Assembly (NCBI RefSeq): GCF_040412425.1
Contig: NC_089744.1
Location: 33,379,743 to 33,443,742 of the forward strand
Source: Macrobrachium rosenbergii
Lineage: Eukaryota; Arthropoda; Malacostraca; Decapoda; Palaemonidae
Length of the DNA: 64,000 bases
Reading direction: 5' to 3'
Shown here: piece after piece, positions 1-14,567 of the stretch
Layout of the letters: every line of letters begins with the position of its first letter
Position numbering within the stretch: position 1 is the first letter of the stretch
Notes under the pieces: generated by a model
Told to the model about the DNA's origin: nothing
Database searches by the model: none
The model's input: only the letters and a program-made list of their open reading frames with translations
Position numbers and translations under genes: made by a program

Positions 1-2349
1 TATAGTTATATTCACTTTAGTTTATTTAGTTTTCCCATCCGCGTAATTGATAGCACAAAATTTTAAGTAATTTCATACGGTCATTTTAGAGTGTGTTCCC
101 CCTTCCTTGACTTCCTGTCAACAGTAGCATCATTTTACAAGACCTAACTTTCCCACCCTAGACAACCCCCAAACCCCACCCGGCTGAGACTTGAGTCACC
201 GGAAACCAGGACTTCCTGCAAAAGGGAGGAAAGAATGGCCTTGAACATAACCCAATAAAATTTGTAGGTAGTTCAAGTTAGGCTTTTAGCTGGCCCTTTA
301 AAGATATCAACAGTAAAAACTCCGAGTTCGGACAGTTCCTTGTTTCAGAGAAGACGTGAAGTATAGTTTGTTTTTCAACTATTTAAGTAAAAATATTTTA
401 TAAAGATTAGTATGGAATTGACTGTGCTTGTCAGATCCACATTTTGATGAAATGTTCATGAAACGGATGTGCCGTAAAAAAACCCTGTGTATTTGATAGT
501 AATTGGCAGGATTTTCGTACTATAGGGAAGTAGTTGGTGGTAAAAGAAAGTAGGTTTTCTTTGTATTGTGCTAGTTTGTCTTCAAGATTTATTAGAGCTG
601 TCGTTAGTGTACATATATATAATTGTTAATACTGTATACCAATGTCCTATCTCTAAAGTAGTAAAATGTTAATGTTTGTATGATAATTTTACTATGTTTA
701 AAGTTTGTTACCCTTGGTTTTGGTTAACGAGGTAACGGCATTCCGTTAGAACCCATTCTTTAAGTAATATTGAACAACGCAGGAAGAAATTGCAAAAAAA
801 TAAATAAATAAATAAAGAAATTAACTGTCACTACCTCATGAGCAATGTTTGCCACAGCATCTGACTCATTTCTGGGATGTCAAAACATTGATTCATGTAA
901 GTAAGGCTCACACTCCGTCACTTTACCCCAGGTATTTGTTAAAATGATTCACGTAAGGATTTTGCTAGAAGTGACGGCGTTGACGAAATCCTACGTTGGG
1001 GGGGATGGTGGATGAAGGAAATGTCTTTGTAGTGATCGCTATCTGTTTCAGGAAAGGATATAAGATACAGTCACGTATGAGAAAGGTTTTTATGGTGTTG
1101 CATGCACCGAATCTCTTGTCTTTCACTAGTCTACCATGCTAGACAGGTTTTTAGTTCTACTTAACAACACTGTTCTGCCTAAGCTAACCAAAGCTGTGAG
1201 TAATGTGCATGGTGGTCAGTCGACTGGGTCGTAACTATGTTTGGCCCGATAAAAATGTCCTCTCCTTATCCAACAAAATACCATCGTAGAAAAATAAAAA
1301 CTTAGGGAAATCAGTAACATTTTTTTTCTTAGAATTTCTAAAGTATTTGCTGTATCATTTAATTTGTATTTTTTCCCCATATATAAGTTGATCGGAACAT
1401 CACTTTTACCAACTTGTATTCGTATAGACATCTAAATGTAAGCAAATTAATGCTGTTCAGCGCAGTAGTGCAAGTTGGTTTACTTTAGATGAAAGTTTTC
1501 AACCAGGCTGCTTGAGAGTTTAAGGTCTCGTTTGGAAACAAACCGGTTTAACCACTGTAAGTATTCAACTTTAGAGGAGGAGTTTAGCGTAAAACTCGTT
1601 AAAAACAATTCTGGGGCATAAAAATTCACGAGAATTTGCTGGAGAATACTGATAATTAGAAATGAGCTCTACTTGTGTATCCTCGAAGGTTTACGTATCC
1701 TCAACCCTTGTGAGGTTGACAGAAGTACAGATGGCAAAATCTGGAGGTAAATTTTTGTCGACTTGAAGTACGTACAGTAGTATACCCTGAAACCCCTTGT
1801 TTTCATGTAGGTGCTTGGCATTAATGAAATAAGTTCTGCCCAGCTCACGGTAGTCGAGTAACCTCCTCCAAAGCTTGTGACTGGTTTAAACATTTTGATT
1901 CTTAAAAGCATGAGTCGGGCGGGCCATCAAAGCAGCATCTGAGTAGGCTCGAAAACAGTCTGGGAAAACAATTGATCTCCCGCCCCAATAAATGTCGGCA
2001 GTAGAAAGGAGTCAGTGTGGTTAAGTTTCAAGGGGAATTTTCGTCTGGAGGCCGGTATGCGGTGGTCTTGGTCTTGAGGCTGTGGATGCTGTTACAATAA
2101 GGAAGAGATTATCATTGAGTGAAGGATAAAAATATAAGTTTTTTCTTTGATGAAACTAAATTGTCAAGATTGGCTTTGAATGAAGGATAAATTTTTAAAA
2201 ATGAAATTGTCAACCCGTGTTTTAAAAAAATGATACAAAACCCGTTTAACATGACAAAACCTATATTCTTCCTCAGTCTTGTTTTTGAGGTTGCTGTTAG
2301 CTACTCACAGTTCCGGATAAGCTCTTCTGAATGTACTGAAACTAATATT
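1..2349. other. Intergenic, nothing recognised
   Basis: AT-rich unique-looking DNA with no open frame above about 80 codons and no recognised domain. A short poly(A)/AAATA run near 795-815 is the only simple repeat seen. Confidence 0.6.
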
Positions 2350-2768
<419 letters not shown>

Positions 2769-2775
2769 CATATAG

Positions 2776-5700
2776 CCTGTTTTTTTTTTTAGTCAGGAGA
2801 GCAGCAGTGATCATCAGTATAGGAATATTAACGTTGAGTGAACGGAAATTTGAGAAACAGATAAGTAGCAGCGTAACCACGAGGCTCATGTCGGGTTTGA
2901 TATAAGTTACCTTTTTGTCAGCGCATTCTGTGGTTTTTATGAAGTTTTTATTCCAAGAACAAAGAGTCTTCTCAATTAGCTTTCGAGGACAGGACGTGAC
3001 AATGCGCTAACACTTTTTTTTACGGATGCAGTGTATTTTCTCGGCATTATTCTGCCAATAACAGTGTCGGAATAAAAAAACCGTTAGTAGATGCATCATT
3101 AGCTTAGTTGCACTTGTTGTAAGTAGCGGTAGTTTTACTCTTATAAGAATGAAATATTCGCATCTCTACTCAACTCGACCATGTGCAATACTCTGTTAAA
3201 ATGTTTTTATTTAGTGTTTTAGTTTCTAGAAGAATTGGTCATAATAGGGATATTTTACTATCAAAAGTACCACTAATGTTGCTGCGTTGATCTGTATTGC
3301 TCATGTTTTGCACTCAGTATTTTGATATGTACAGTAGATAATAAATTTCTTTGAAACTGCAATTGAAAGAGGTAACAAATGGATAGTATAATTGCCGTAA
3401 AAATAACCTTGTTTCCTTTTGACCAAAAAAAAAAGGCCATGAATAAACTAGATGCAGTATATCTGCTCTGTCTAAATGCAGAGCGATCTGAAAAGGCCTC
3501 GGTAACAAGTGACTTCTTGTCAAATGCGCTACCTGAAATCTTGTCATCCGATTCATATGATTCGCTCGATTCTTATTTCCTCATTATCAGAAGTGGGTCT
3601 TCATGTGGCATAACTTGAAAAAGAGATTCCAGTTCAGGGAGCTTACATGGTCTAAGCCTGTAGTTATATTTCTGAACACACGATTCGTGTATGTGAAAAT
3701 GCTAGTTTTAATGAAAATATGATCGGTTAAACACAGCTTCCTGTATCACTTAAGGGTTTTGTTTTTATTAGAGAAATTTCTGAACATTTAGATGAAATAT
3801 TAAGGTTGTGAAACCAGCCTTGTATTGGCGCAATCCAAATTAACCCACCTGATAGTTTTCTGCTGTTAACCTTGACTGTTTATGCCACCGTTCATTTTTC
3901 ATTGATTCAGCAGCGAAAGCCAATCCTATTAACCTGGCTGTTAATATTGCTGCAGACTGACTTGATTTGCTTCTTCATACTTCTCTGAAGCTCTCAAGCT
4001 TTGCAAAGCAAAGAATATTAACATGTAAAATATACACTGCATAAAACATTTAAGTCGAATATCTCGTTTGGTCTGTTTCAGTTACTTAGTGACTTCCTTC
4101 AACTTACCTTCAGAGGATTTTTTCCCTCGCTTTTATTTGCCTTTTCACCCAGGGCTGCTTGAAGCTATGTCAGTTCCACTGACAGACAAAAACGGGACTT
4201 TTCCCTCCTGTCTGGATTTATCAGGTAAAGATTTTGCTCACAGTCTACTCAAAATACCCAGTCAGTTCACAAGTCTTTGAATTATTACGAAAAGCTTTAT
4301 GAGCAAATACACAGCTTTGTCAGTGTGGGTTATGATGTCAGACTATTTTTTTTTTATTGGTCTATGCTGTTATACTTGCTGCGTTGAGTCTGTGTATAAG
4401 TATAATCTGTGTAGCTGGTAAAATTGTAAGAGCAGAATGAGACGAGGTAAATATAGCTAAAAACGTACACTTGATTTTGGAGGAGCAGGGCTAGTTATTC
4501 TGTGCAAAGGATTAGAAAGAAATAAATTGCGTGGAGCGTTTTATCAGCTTTAGTCCGTTAACTTGAAGAATTTTGCTGCAATTATTTATTTCTTTGGTAG
4601 GTATTAAACCATATTAATGCTATTAGGTAGTCCATCTTGGTGTGGTTTCTGGGTTATTTATATCGCTCTAGAAAAATGCATATTAAATGAGGACAAGAAG
4701 CGAGTCTCTGAAAGGAAGGAAGCCTTGCATGATTGGAAGGGGGAAGGGGGCAGGGGCACTTGGGTTTGACCTACTCTTGATTTCTCACACACAAGCATCG
4801 CTCGAGTGACAAGGTGTTTTTCTTCGTTATTGGAAGACATGACTCTTGGAAAGACTCGGGGATTTGTGTGTTTGTCTCTGTCCGTCTGTCTCTTTCTCCC
4901 TCTTAGATGAATCTCAAGTTTAAAAGTTTGTTGAGAAAATTTTATATTTATGACGACAAATTCAGCTCGGCTATTTTGATCTAACACTAAAATTGATATA
5001 ACTGAAATGAAAGATTTCTAAGAATTTAGCCGCAATTTTGAGCGGTGGGAGAATTTCTTCAAATGGACTTTGGACGAAACTTTGCTAAGCACTGAGATTC
5101 CCAGAAAAGAAGAATGCTTACTTGAAGTAGATTTTGGTTGAAGGGAACTATTGAATTCTCTCAGAGTATGGTGTTCCTGCACGTTTTCAGTAAGCCTCGA
5201 AGCCATTTTTCTTTTCACAATTTTTTGGGCTTACACGTTGATGATCACAGAAATCATTCACAGGTTAGTTCTGTTCAGTCAATATGCTTTAGTTGTCCAC
5301 CGGGCTATGCCGGTTTTTCCACTACATTCCTTCAGGCTCTGTTAGATAAAGATGTAGGTAGGTGGTTTGGTTGTCCCTCGCAAAAGTGATTAAAAAAATG
5401 GGCTTCATTTTACATCATGGATTGAGTTTCACGTAAAATTCAAACACCTGGTCATGGCAATTAAGCACTTTCTATGTTGTCCTGAAATGAATAAGTGATT
5501 AAGTATCGCTCTAAAATAATGGAATAGCTCAAAATTAGTACATTCTAAAGATAATGAATTCATCGTGTGTACCTTTTTCGTTTGGCAGATTTTATCATTG
5601 TTCATTTTTCCACCGTCACTGATCGTCAGCGTTACTCCTGGTAGTGTTAAACGAATCATGTGACACCCGGCAACTAGAGTTAAGAGCCAATCAGTATCCG

Positions 5701-6125
5701 TGTATGCACGTCTAATCTGTGCGAGTTTGAGAAGGGATTCGAGCACTAAACTTCATTTATCGAACAAATCTCTAATAATTCCCGATGAGCGAAAAGAATT
5801 CGAGCCTGACGTGATAGTCTCCGTTGTTCTCATAGGGCGTCTGAGCAATTCCGTTATTTCATGTGGTGTAATTGTTCAGTAACACTTTCCTTTGTTCATT
5901 TCCAGGAATTTCTGTCTTTAAGGTGCAGATCTTTTGTTCCTATAGAAATAACATTAATGGGGTCTTATCCATTTGCTTACCAAACTTGCTTACAGTTCGT
6001 CCAAAGAACACTTACGCGTAGTTTAGAAGTACATATTTTTATATTCCCTGTTCATTAAAATAACCTGGTTGTCTTCATTACCGTTTCATTCGTAGCTAAC
6101 TATATTGTCGAGTTCAGTTTGACAT

Positions 6126-6126
<1 letters not shown>
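2776..6126. other. Intergenic, nothing recognised
   Basis: No repeat family or exon could be identified. Short open frames (for example 3379-3618, 4068-4280, 4658-4987 minus) show no family motif and no convincing splice context. Confidence 0.55.

Positions 6127-6189
<63 letters not shown>
6127..6189 (+). repeat. CT microsatellite
   Basis: Uninterrupted CT run of 63 bp on the + strand. On the other strand it produces a spurious Arg-Glu repeat frame. Confidence 0.97.
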
Positions 6190-6191
<2 letters not shown>

Positions 6192-6912
6192 GTTTTGAAG
6201 GCAGGTGGTGTCATTCATGTGAAAAGACCCCATGAGTTTTTTGCTGGAACCTGGATATTTTGACCTGTCTTCCTCCCCACCCCCACAGGGCCTTCTCATC
6301 CAACATCCCTCAAGGGGCCTGACTGCCTTCGGGGTATAATCCGTAGAAGGATTTTTACTACTTCCGGGCATGCTGGTCATCTTAGCAGAACAGCAGTGGT
6401 GACGTAATTAACATTAAGCCGCCGTTACAGACTTTTTGTGTGATTAAACACTAGCCTTTCTGAGGCCGTATCTTCACTCCACGAGGATTAGAGTTGATGC
6501 TAATCTTTGGAATGGAAAGGTTGGTGGACTATTCACAATATGCTGAATGTGTGTTGAGTTGGCTTAAGGTTCAGGTGCGTTTACCTGTTTAACTACGAGG
6601 GTCAAGATTATAATCGTTTTGTCCTTTTCAAAAATTAAAACTTTTAGAGTATTAATTACAGTGTGCTCTGTCCGAAGACAGGAAGTCTGTGACAGGTGTG
6701 AGGCTGCTAAATCTCCGTTGCCCCAGCGGGTGTGGTCCCTTTGAAGAAACATCACCAGCAAACAGGTGTAGTTTGTTTAAAGTGACCTCATATTATGCCT
6801 TAAAGCGTATATTTACTTAGCTCTATTGTGGTACACCGATAGAATCCCCTAGATATGACCGCTGTTGTCATATCCATCTCTATACGTTGATGCATACGTG
6901 TATGTACACACT

Positions 6913-6917
<5 letters not shown>

Positions 6918-6975
<58 letters not shown>
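6918..6975 (+). repeat. CT microsatellite
   Basis: CT run of 58 bp on the + strand, 730 bp from the previous one and in the same orientation. Confidence 0.97.
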
Positions 6976-6979
<4 letters not shown>

Positions 6980-8775
6980 AAAACAGTGATGTAACAATAT
7001 CTGCTTTTCCTTTATGCGCGCTCTGTCTTCGCAATAGAACAGTTCTTTGTAACATCAATCAATCACAATCTGATTCTAAGACTTTATTGAAGGAAATCCC
7101 ACGCCCCATGTGTTATGTATTTCGTTATGCTTTGTTGAATTATATATTTGCATACTTCATCTTTTCGTTAGTATTCGTGCGAGAAGAGAGAATGGGTATC
7201 TTAACTTTTATTTTCCATCCACGCTCCTTTAAAGAACCGGGCTTTCTTATACGGAGGAAGGTTTTCAAGGTTGATTATGATTAACTAAGCATATAGTGGT
7301 TTAGTCATTTTCCCATTGAGAGGTTGTAGGAGATGGGGAATCCTCCCTATAAAGGATTTTTGCCCTTGCGTTCAAGAATGACATGAAATCATTGTTAGGA
7401 CCAGTTCATTTCTTGCATGTATTTAGTTGACAATCATACGTCTCTAGTGTTGGGGAGGTTGTTTTAAGGGGTGGGGGACGTCAGAGATAGAAGATTCTAT
7501 CCCTCTTTAAAGCGTTCCATGACCACTAACTTTTCCCCTTCCCGTTCCTTACAAACTCCCTGCGCCCCTCTCCTCCCTGTTTTCTCTTCTCTCCATCCCG
7601 ATGCATATTCAGGGAATTTTCATAAAAAGTTAGACTTCAAGTGCGCTTGTTTTACAGTGTCAGCAGAACTGTCCAGTGGAGTTAGGGATCTTAATTTTGT
7701 ATAGGATTGTTTCAGTTTATTCTTATTAGTTGTTTAACATTTAAATTACTCGTCAGAATAAATTCACGCAGTAGTGCGTTAATCAAGAGAGACATGCATG
7801 CTAGGATACGCCAGGTCGATAGGAGTGCCTCTAAAAATAAACACGAGAGATGAGATGAGAGGAAGAGGATGGAAACATGACACAATTATATTTCCTGCAG
7901 TCAGTAGAGAGTTACGCATTTGTGCAGCCGTTTTTGTTTTCTTTGATTATTTTAATCTTTAATCGTATACTTGAGAACTCTATAGTATTTTGAAATGGTG
8001 AAAGATGAAAATATTTAACAAGATTGGTAGGATTTACGATAACAGCATTATGTTTTTCTCTCCATTAGTCGAGGTGACGTATTTTTCTCCGATGTATAGG
8101 AGAGTTGGGTGTGGCCAACTAACGGAGAAAAAAAAGCTTGGTTGAAAGAGCACAGACATCGATTTGCAGAATGAATGGAGATGTGGTAACAACCTGGCTG
8201 ACTTCGAAAGGTTGTTGTCAGGGGAGAGCAGACGGACCTGTTGGTCTCTTAATTGAATGTGATCGAAAAGTTTGTGCATTGTTGCTGAAGAGTGAGAGCA
8301 TACATTAATTTTTCAACTGGATTTATTACGGGATCTCTTCCATCACGTTATCGCTCCGCGACCTTGGCTTCCAGTGCAATTTGCTTGTACCGTTCAAGAG
8401 TGAGGTTTTCGGATTTTTTTTTTCCACAGCTTAAACATGTTCTGTTACGCATAGTGTGTTTCCGGGAATAAGAACATTTCAGCAGAGAAATCGATCTTAC
8501 CTCAAGTACTGTGCGGTGATACTGTTATTCAATAATTACATCCGATCGACCTTTCTTATCCCCTGACATTTTCCACTGAAACTAAGTTAACTCCAGGTGG
8601 AAGATGGAGACGCACACCTGCCTTTTCATGGGTTCATGGTGCATTGTGACCTTTTCAAGAATCCCTCCCTCTTAACATTAATAGGGCTTTGTCTGTTAGT
8701 AAGCTTTTTAGGACGGTGCATTCAAAATGAAGAGGAGTGTCCAGCCAGTGGTACCTTTCCGCGGGCGTGGTGATT

Positions 8776-8844
<69 letters not shown>

Positions 8845-9700
8845 CGAGCGTGTACTCAGTAAATGATTTTTATGCCCTCTGGACATGAATGACTAGAGGC
8901 AGTGTTACCTTGCAATTTTGTTACGACCTACCTGTGATCTTCGATAAGAGCTTGGCCAAAAGTAGATCAAGTAATGGTTTCGACGTTCGATTACTGTTAT
9001 CTTTTTTGTGAAGATAGTATTGTAAACAATAAAGAAGAGTTAAGAACCAAACAGGAAAGCCCTGTGAATTTAAGATATGTTATAATTTTATAACCACCCT
9101 TCCTTAACCTATTGTCTTTTTGTATACCTAAATTTTTGGTAAAAAAAAAGAATCACCCTGTTTATGAAAAATTATCTTGGAGGAAGCATAAAAAAACTCG
9201 AGAAACGTAACTTGTAGGACATATGAAGGTGAACTTGTTCAATTTTCCAAATCTTATTACGGGAAGTTATAATTTTGTTTCGAAAATTAAAAATAAAAAT
9301 CGTCATATCTGATAGAATTTTTTCTTATCACAATTGAAGACAGGGCCCAAAGCTGCTATTCATCCAACCCGACCTGAAGGTACGTTTTATCCTGGTCGCC
9401 CTTGGGATTGAATGCGCCCTGATTCCAAAGTGGCGTATCCCCTGACTAGTGGGGCAGATAAGAAATATTCTTGTCGGCGCATTTCACCTTAATTCTGCCG
9501 CCTCTCAAGGTAGGAAAGTGGAGTGGGCCTCACTAGTGTGAGGAAAGACACAAGGCAGCTTGCGGTTCATAAAAGACAAAAGAGAGACTTCATTTTTAAA
9601 AGTAATTGCCAGAGTACTTGACCAAATAAGAAAAAAACTGAATGAATTTTGAAATATATGATTTAAACTTGCTGACTGGCACGCCCTTTCGAAAGCTTCA
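6976..9700. other. Intergenic, one microsatellite only
   Basis: Apart from the CT tract at 8780-8841, no exon or repeat family was recognised. The segment 9330-9490 is somewhat GC-richer than its surroundings but shows no reading frame or RNA fold that I can name. Confidence 0.5.
8780..8841 (+). repeat. CT microsatellite
   Basis: CT run of 62 bp on the + strand, flanked by unique sequence. Confidence 0.97.
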
Positions 9701-9769
9701 AGTCCAAATGTAATAGTAATAGACATTGTCAAAGAATGGAAATGAAGTGTCCCAAATGTAGGAAAGGGC

Positions 9770-10070
9770 CTGCGTGGATGGGAAGGTTTGAAGAGGATGG
9801 GTCCGTAGGGGAGGGGGAGATGGAGGGAAGGGAGGGAGGGAAAGAGAAGAGTTGAGGTGTTTCTGGAGGGAGGGAGAGTATTGGGGGTTGACGGGAGGAG
9901 GTTGTGGGGAGCGTTTGTCGCCGGGAGCATAAAGCCCCCCGCGCTAGACGTCCAGGGCTCAGACGAGCTTCCATTGCAGCGGCGTGAACAGCGTCCGCCC
10001 ACGTCCCACCCAGATTTCCATTTCTAAAAAAAAAAGGTGTCAGGCGCCCGTACTGCTAACGCCCGGTAGT
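9770..10070 (+). promoter_or_regulatory. Candidate Jupiter core promoter
   Basis: This is the most GC-rich patch in the left 11 kb. A purine-rich GGGAGGGAGGGAAAGAGAAG block (about 9827-9850) resembles GAGA-type promoter sequence. A TATA-like CATAAAG lies at 9928-9934, and an initiator-like TCAGA lies at 9959-9963, about 32 bp downstream, which is standard TATA-to-start spacing. It is 1.3 kb upstream of the Jupiter start codon, so a 5' untranslated exon spliced to the ATG exon would be needed. The assignment is inferred from composition and spacing alone; the antisense 165-codon frame here is judged spurious. Confidence 0.3.
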
Positions 10071-11255
10071 TTTCTTGGTAAACAGTGGAAATTAGTTTGT
10101 GATATTAACATAATTTTGGCTTTTGTGACTACGTGTCTGTTCTTGTGATTACGTAAAACTGGATACACTTGACGTGAATTTTGTTCTTTTCTTTGTAAGC
10201 AAATTTCAGCATAGTGTTTCCAGTATTTAAGACTTGTGAATGGAACATTTCAATCTACCTTGAACTGATTAGCCATTGTTTACAATTTATTTGACCGGAC
10301 ACTTTAAAATTTATTTTTGTCTTATTGACGGCTTTTGGTTACGGTTTCATTTGCTTTAATGGAATCCCGCAGTCTCCCATTTGCTTTTTAAAGTTGATTG
10401 GTGAATCCCTATTCCTGTCAGACATATTCAAGGTTTCCATGCCTGACGTATGACCCCAACTAGAGCAGTTTGTCCTCAGATGGCTTCTGAGAAGCTGTCT
10501 TCCATTGTCTTTTGTTAGAATACTGATATTTTTTATATTTTTATATTATACCCCACAGTAATTAGTCTCGTTCTCTTTCGTTTACACTTTTTAGTTTAAT
10601 TTACAAAAATATTTAAGCTTGCAATATTCAATGTTTTATTTCGTACAGGATTAATCTAATATCAGAGGAAAGAAAAGTGAAAATAAGTTTCAAGGAAAGA
10701 AAGAAAATATTTTAGCTTCCTGAATAAGAGTAATTGAAATAATAAAGTTTCCCAAGAATAACAATCCTGATAAAGTGAACTTTGGCGGAAACCGGTGTCG
10801 TGGTTGAAGTGGGGGTTTGTAAAGAGTTCAAGACTTGACCTTGAAATCGGGGGATTCACGAACCGGCGGTTCTTAAGCTTCTCACGGCGACGGCTCGGGG
10901 ACAGCATTTGCGTCGTTTGGAAAAGAAAGACTTGACTGAAAAACTCTTAGATTCGATCCTGAAAAGAATATGATCTTTGATAGCCTCCATGACTATATAT
11001 TCTTTTAGAACACTGACCTCGTGACCACGAATAAACTTGGTATCTACACCAAAAGGGAGAAACAAAATAGGTAAATCAAAAGCACAGATGTACTCAACTT
11101 TAGAACTTTTTTCCACAGCAGAAAATATGCTATTTGCTTGGCCGTAGTAACTGCGGAGAGAACTCGAAAAGAATAGACGTGAGTTGGGTGCGCAGGTGTT
11201 ATAAACATATGTGCAGTTGAATATCTCATAGGTGCTAAGTTATCAAAAGGTCGTG

Positions 11256-11317
11256 ATGGCCACATACGCTGCATATCGTCATGTGGAGCTTGACAGAGTG
11301 GGCATGGGAAAAAAAAG
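11256..11317 (+). CDS. Jupiter exon 1, start codon
   Basis: This exon encodes the first 20 residues of a Jupiter/HN1-family microtubule-associated protein plus two bases of codon 21. The peptide begins MATYAAYRHVELDRVG and closely resembles the Drosophila Jupiter N-terminus (MAAYAAFKHVELYNVG), which in that protein likewise runs straight into an RVLRPPGG motif. The ATG has G at -3 and G at +4. An in-frame TAG at 11229 makes it the first usable start if the leader is unspliced. The exon ends AAAAAG|GTGAGT, a strong donor. It leaves AG, which the G or A opening each downstream PPGG exon completes to Arg. The exact 5' end is unknown: possible 5'UTR acceptors TGTGCAG and CTCATAG lie just upstream. 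In flies the family binds microtubules along their length. Confidence is high because motif, phase and donor all agree. Confidence 0.9.
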
Positions 11318-13931
11318 GTGAGTTTTTCTTGCATTTAATTTTGTACTAGATACATTAATTTAATTTAGCGTCGATAGCTACCATTTTCTTCTTTATTGTA
11401 ATAAAAATGCCCTTTAGCAATGAACAAGTCATCCTCCTAAGTAGAACTAGTGGGGAAATTCATAAGCAAGGCTCCTCCTTTCAGTCAGTTTTGACAGGTA
11501 ATCCTCAAAGTCTATGCGAAATCATGAATTAATAGGTGTTGCAGAGATAGAATTGTGCGAATACCCAATGCTCTTTGTGTAAAAATGTCATTTGAGGGTA
11601 ACCGGTGTAATATGAGTGTACATGTCTTAAACTATTCAGTTCTTCATAAGGGAAATTCAGCTTTGATAGTCTCAAAGCTTGCGCCGACTTCAAAATAATG
11701 AGAGAGTTCTTAGAATTTTTAAGCTAGGAATCTGTATTGTATGCGGATCTCAATGTGACATAGCAGTGGTACGTTTATTTTATAAGATTATTTTTTTCGT
11801 AAATCTTCGTAACATTTTCATATCACGCACGTGTCAGGTGTTTATTAAGTCTTGTGTTAAGATCCTGCTGTCGACGAAGGTTTGGAATGGCTCCCACTAG
11901 GCAGGTTTTAGCACCCCAGTTATATAATCTATAAAAATTGTTAATGGTAAAAAGATATTTGTATTTTAAGTGATTCATGCAGTTTATACTGTATTTTAAT
12001 CTGCATTTTTGTTATACACTTATGAATTTCGTAATTTTAAAAGCATTTTGATAACTGAATATTGTTTTAGAACAGTATTCAGTCATGAGACTGCAGATAG
12101 TTCATGTGACCACCCTAGCTCTGAATGGTAGCCTGCAGGTGCAGCATTGTTGCTTTACTATTGTTGACGTTCAACACTTTTGAGGTCGAATCGCCAGTAT
12201 TGGATATGTTTAATATAGAGGGAATAAATGTTCAAAAATTATATCGTGCACAGGTTTGCATTACATTTACAGTTTAATGGCTCAACTGAATATAGTCAGT
12301 CATAATATAAGTTAATAAACGTATGCCATCAAGTATACGAACGCCCAAACATATTGAAATAGTAAACCGTGTGAGGTGATTAGTTGACTAAATACTATGT
12401 AATCGCATGCAGCTTCTTTTCTCATAAGCAACAATGAGCTAAATTACCTTAAACTTCGTATAATATCCTTTCTGTGAAGTTCACCATGTGCTGATGATAA
12501 AGAATAACAAAGAATATAAGTATGAGACTGGAAGGATAGTCTCAATGACTTATTGCTAATTCTGAATTCAAAACATAATTCTGTAAGCAGTTGTAACATA
12601 GGTGGAAAATTACCATGATCTTAAGTAGGAAAACACTGTAGGTATGGGATGGCAACCCATATCTACATTCAGACTGTGAATGCAGTGTTCTCCCAATTAT
12701 CTTACTAGCGAGAACTTGCAGGAAGACTTGCAACTATAAACCACAATCCAGAAGTCTTGTTTACCAATGGGCACTTGAAGAAAGCGTTCTTTCAGTTCTA
12801 TTCTGAAGGGTGACCTTCACCAGGAATGAGCAAGCAGGTGGCCTGTTGCAGTTTGTGTTGCTAAAAGATCCAGAAGTAAATCCGAGACCGAGATAGTATG
12901 ATAGTGTACAATTGATCAGACATATTTCCTAGGTAAGGGTTTGGCACAACCAGAAGACTCCTTTTTACCCCTGTTATTCAGAGAGATTACCTGTAAGGTG
13001 CAGAGCAATGTCAGATATGAATGGTCAAAATTCACTTGGCCAAGCTGTACTTTTGTGATCTAAAAATTACACCTCTCATCATGCACTTGTAGCATAGAGG
13101 AGAACAGGATATGCGTAAGAATTAAGCTTAAAAGTAAGGAGATAATTGCAGTTGATACAGTTTACCTTACGCTACTGGTATGGAGCTATCTCAGAAGAGT
13201 TCGCTAATTCAGGTAGCGTGCACTTCAGTTTTTGGATTACAGGCTGCTGTCTAGGAAGGAAGATGATTTGTAGGCACAGTTCCACAGCTGAGGGATCTGC
13301 CAGTTTAATCCCAAGAACTCCCAGGGTCTTCTAGTGGGATTTAATGTTGAATACTAATGTCATTGTGATGAGTCCAGCGATAATTCTTGCTTAGTATACC
13401 ATGGTAATTGTCTAAACTACAATGTTTTGTTTTGTTACACAACCTTCATTGTATTAGATATTAATCACTACAGGAGGCTGTAATTATCTCACTTCGTTAC
13501 TCTGTGATGTTCCTCTATATCTGAATCCCAGCAGTATTGATGGTGAGCCAGTTGTGGATCTGCACTAAGAAAATTGACGTGCAAAACACTCTTGAACATT
13601 GCATAAACTTTGGTATACAAAGAATTGGTATTGGGCTCAACACAACATTGGGTTACTTGAAGTAAAAGACTTCTGTGATTAAATTACACTAACTATAAAC
13701 ATTGAGGAAAAGCAAGATTCGCATTCAAATGAGTAACTCTGTGGTTTTCTACTAGGAACTCGAGAAGTTCCTGCTTGAAGCTGCCACATTGACAATACTT
13801 AGACCTGGTGACTAATATACTCCGACTGTTCGTAATGGTTTTCTTACTTTGTGAATGACATTGAAGGTCGACTACACTGTGTACTTAATATATTTTCCCA
13901 AAGTTCGATTGTCATTTTAATCCCGTAGGGG

Positions 13932-14220
13932 GGTAGTGCCGTCAGTGCACCTCATATGGTGCTCTGTAGGCGTTACTTTAGGTCTTTGCAACGTTCCTTC
14001 AGCCTCCAGCTGCAACCTCTTTCATTCCTTTTACTGTACCTCCGCTCGTATTCTCTTTCTTCCATCTGACTTTCCAACATCTCTAACAATTGTTTCATAG
14101 TGCAACTGCGAGGTTTTCTTCCGGTTACACCTTTCAAACCTTCTGTCAGTTTCCCTTTCAGCACTGAATGACCTCATGGGTCCCAGCGTTTGGCCTATGG
14201 CCTTTGGCGTAAATTCTATT
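13932..14220 (+). repeat. Dispersed repeat family A, copy 1
   Basis: A 290-bp unit begins GTAGTGCCGTCAGTGCACCT and ends in a GACCTCATGGGTCCCAGCGTTTGG-type tail. It aligns by eye along nearly its full length with 29632-29912. It contains a CTTTTACTGTACCTCCGCTC block followed by a pyrimidine-rich TTCTCTTTCTTCC stretch. I recognise the type as very common in decapod DNA but cannot name the family. The antisense 63-codon frame inside it is not a gene. Confidence 0.85.
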
Positions 14221-14345
14221 TTTTTCCTATTGTCATTTAAAATGGCGACTTGCGGTGGAAAAGCAAAGCTACTCTACCAGATGAGTTATCTGAAATGTAG
14301 TCGAGAAGCTTCACGAGAATTGCCTTAATGTCACAACCCTGTCGG

Positions 14346-14468
14346 GGTTTAGTATCGTCAGCGCACCTCACGTGGTGGACTGTAGGTATTACTTGAAGCG
14401 TGGTTGCAGCTTCCCTTTAGCCCCAAGCTGTACCCACTTTTTGGCCTTGCACTTGACCTCCATTCCCG

Positions 14469-14567
<99 letters not shown>

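Noticed and set aside
9505..10002. 165-codon minus-strand open frame, Pro/Ser/Leu-rich
   Set aside because: It covers a GC- and purine-rich patch with low-complexity translation, no known motif and a competing overlapping frame. A promoter patch explains it better.
11044..11334. 96-codon minus-strand open frame
   Set aside because: It lies antisense to Jupiter exon 1, whose protein match and splice donor are strong.
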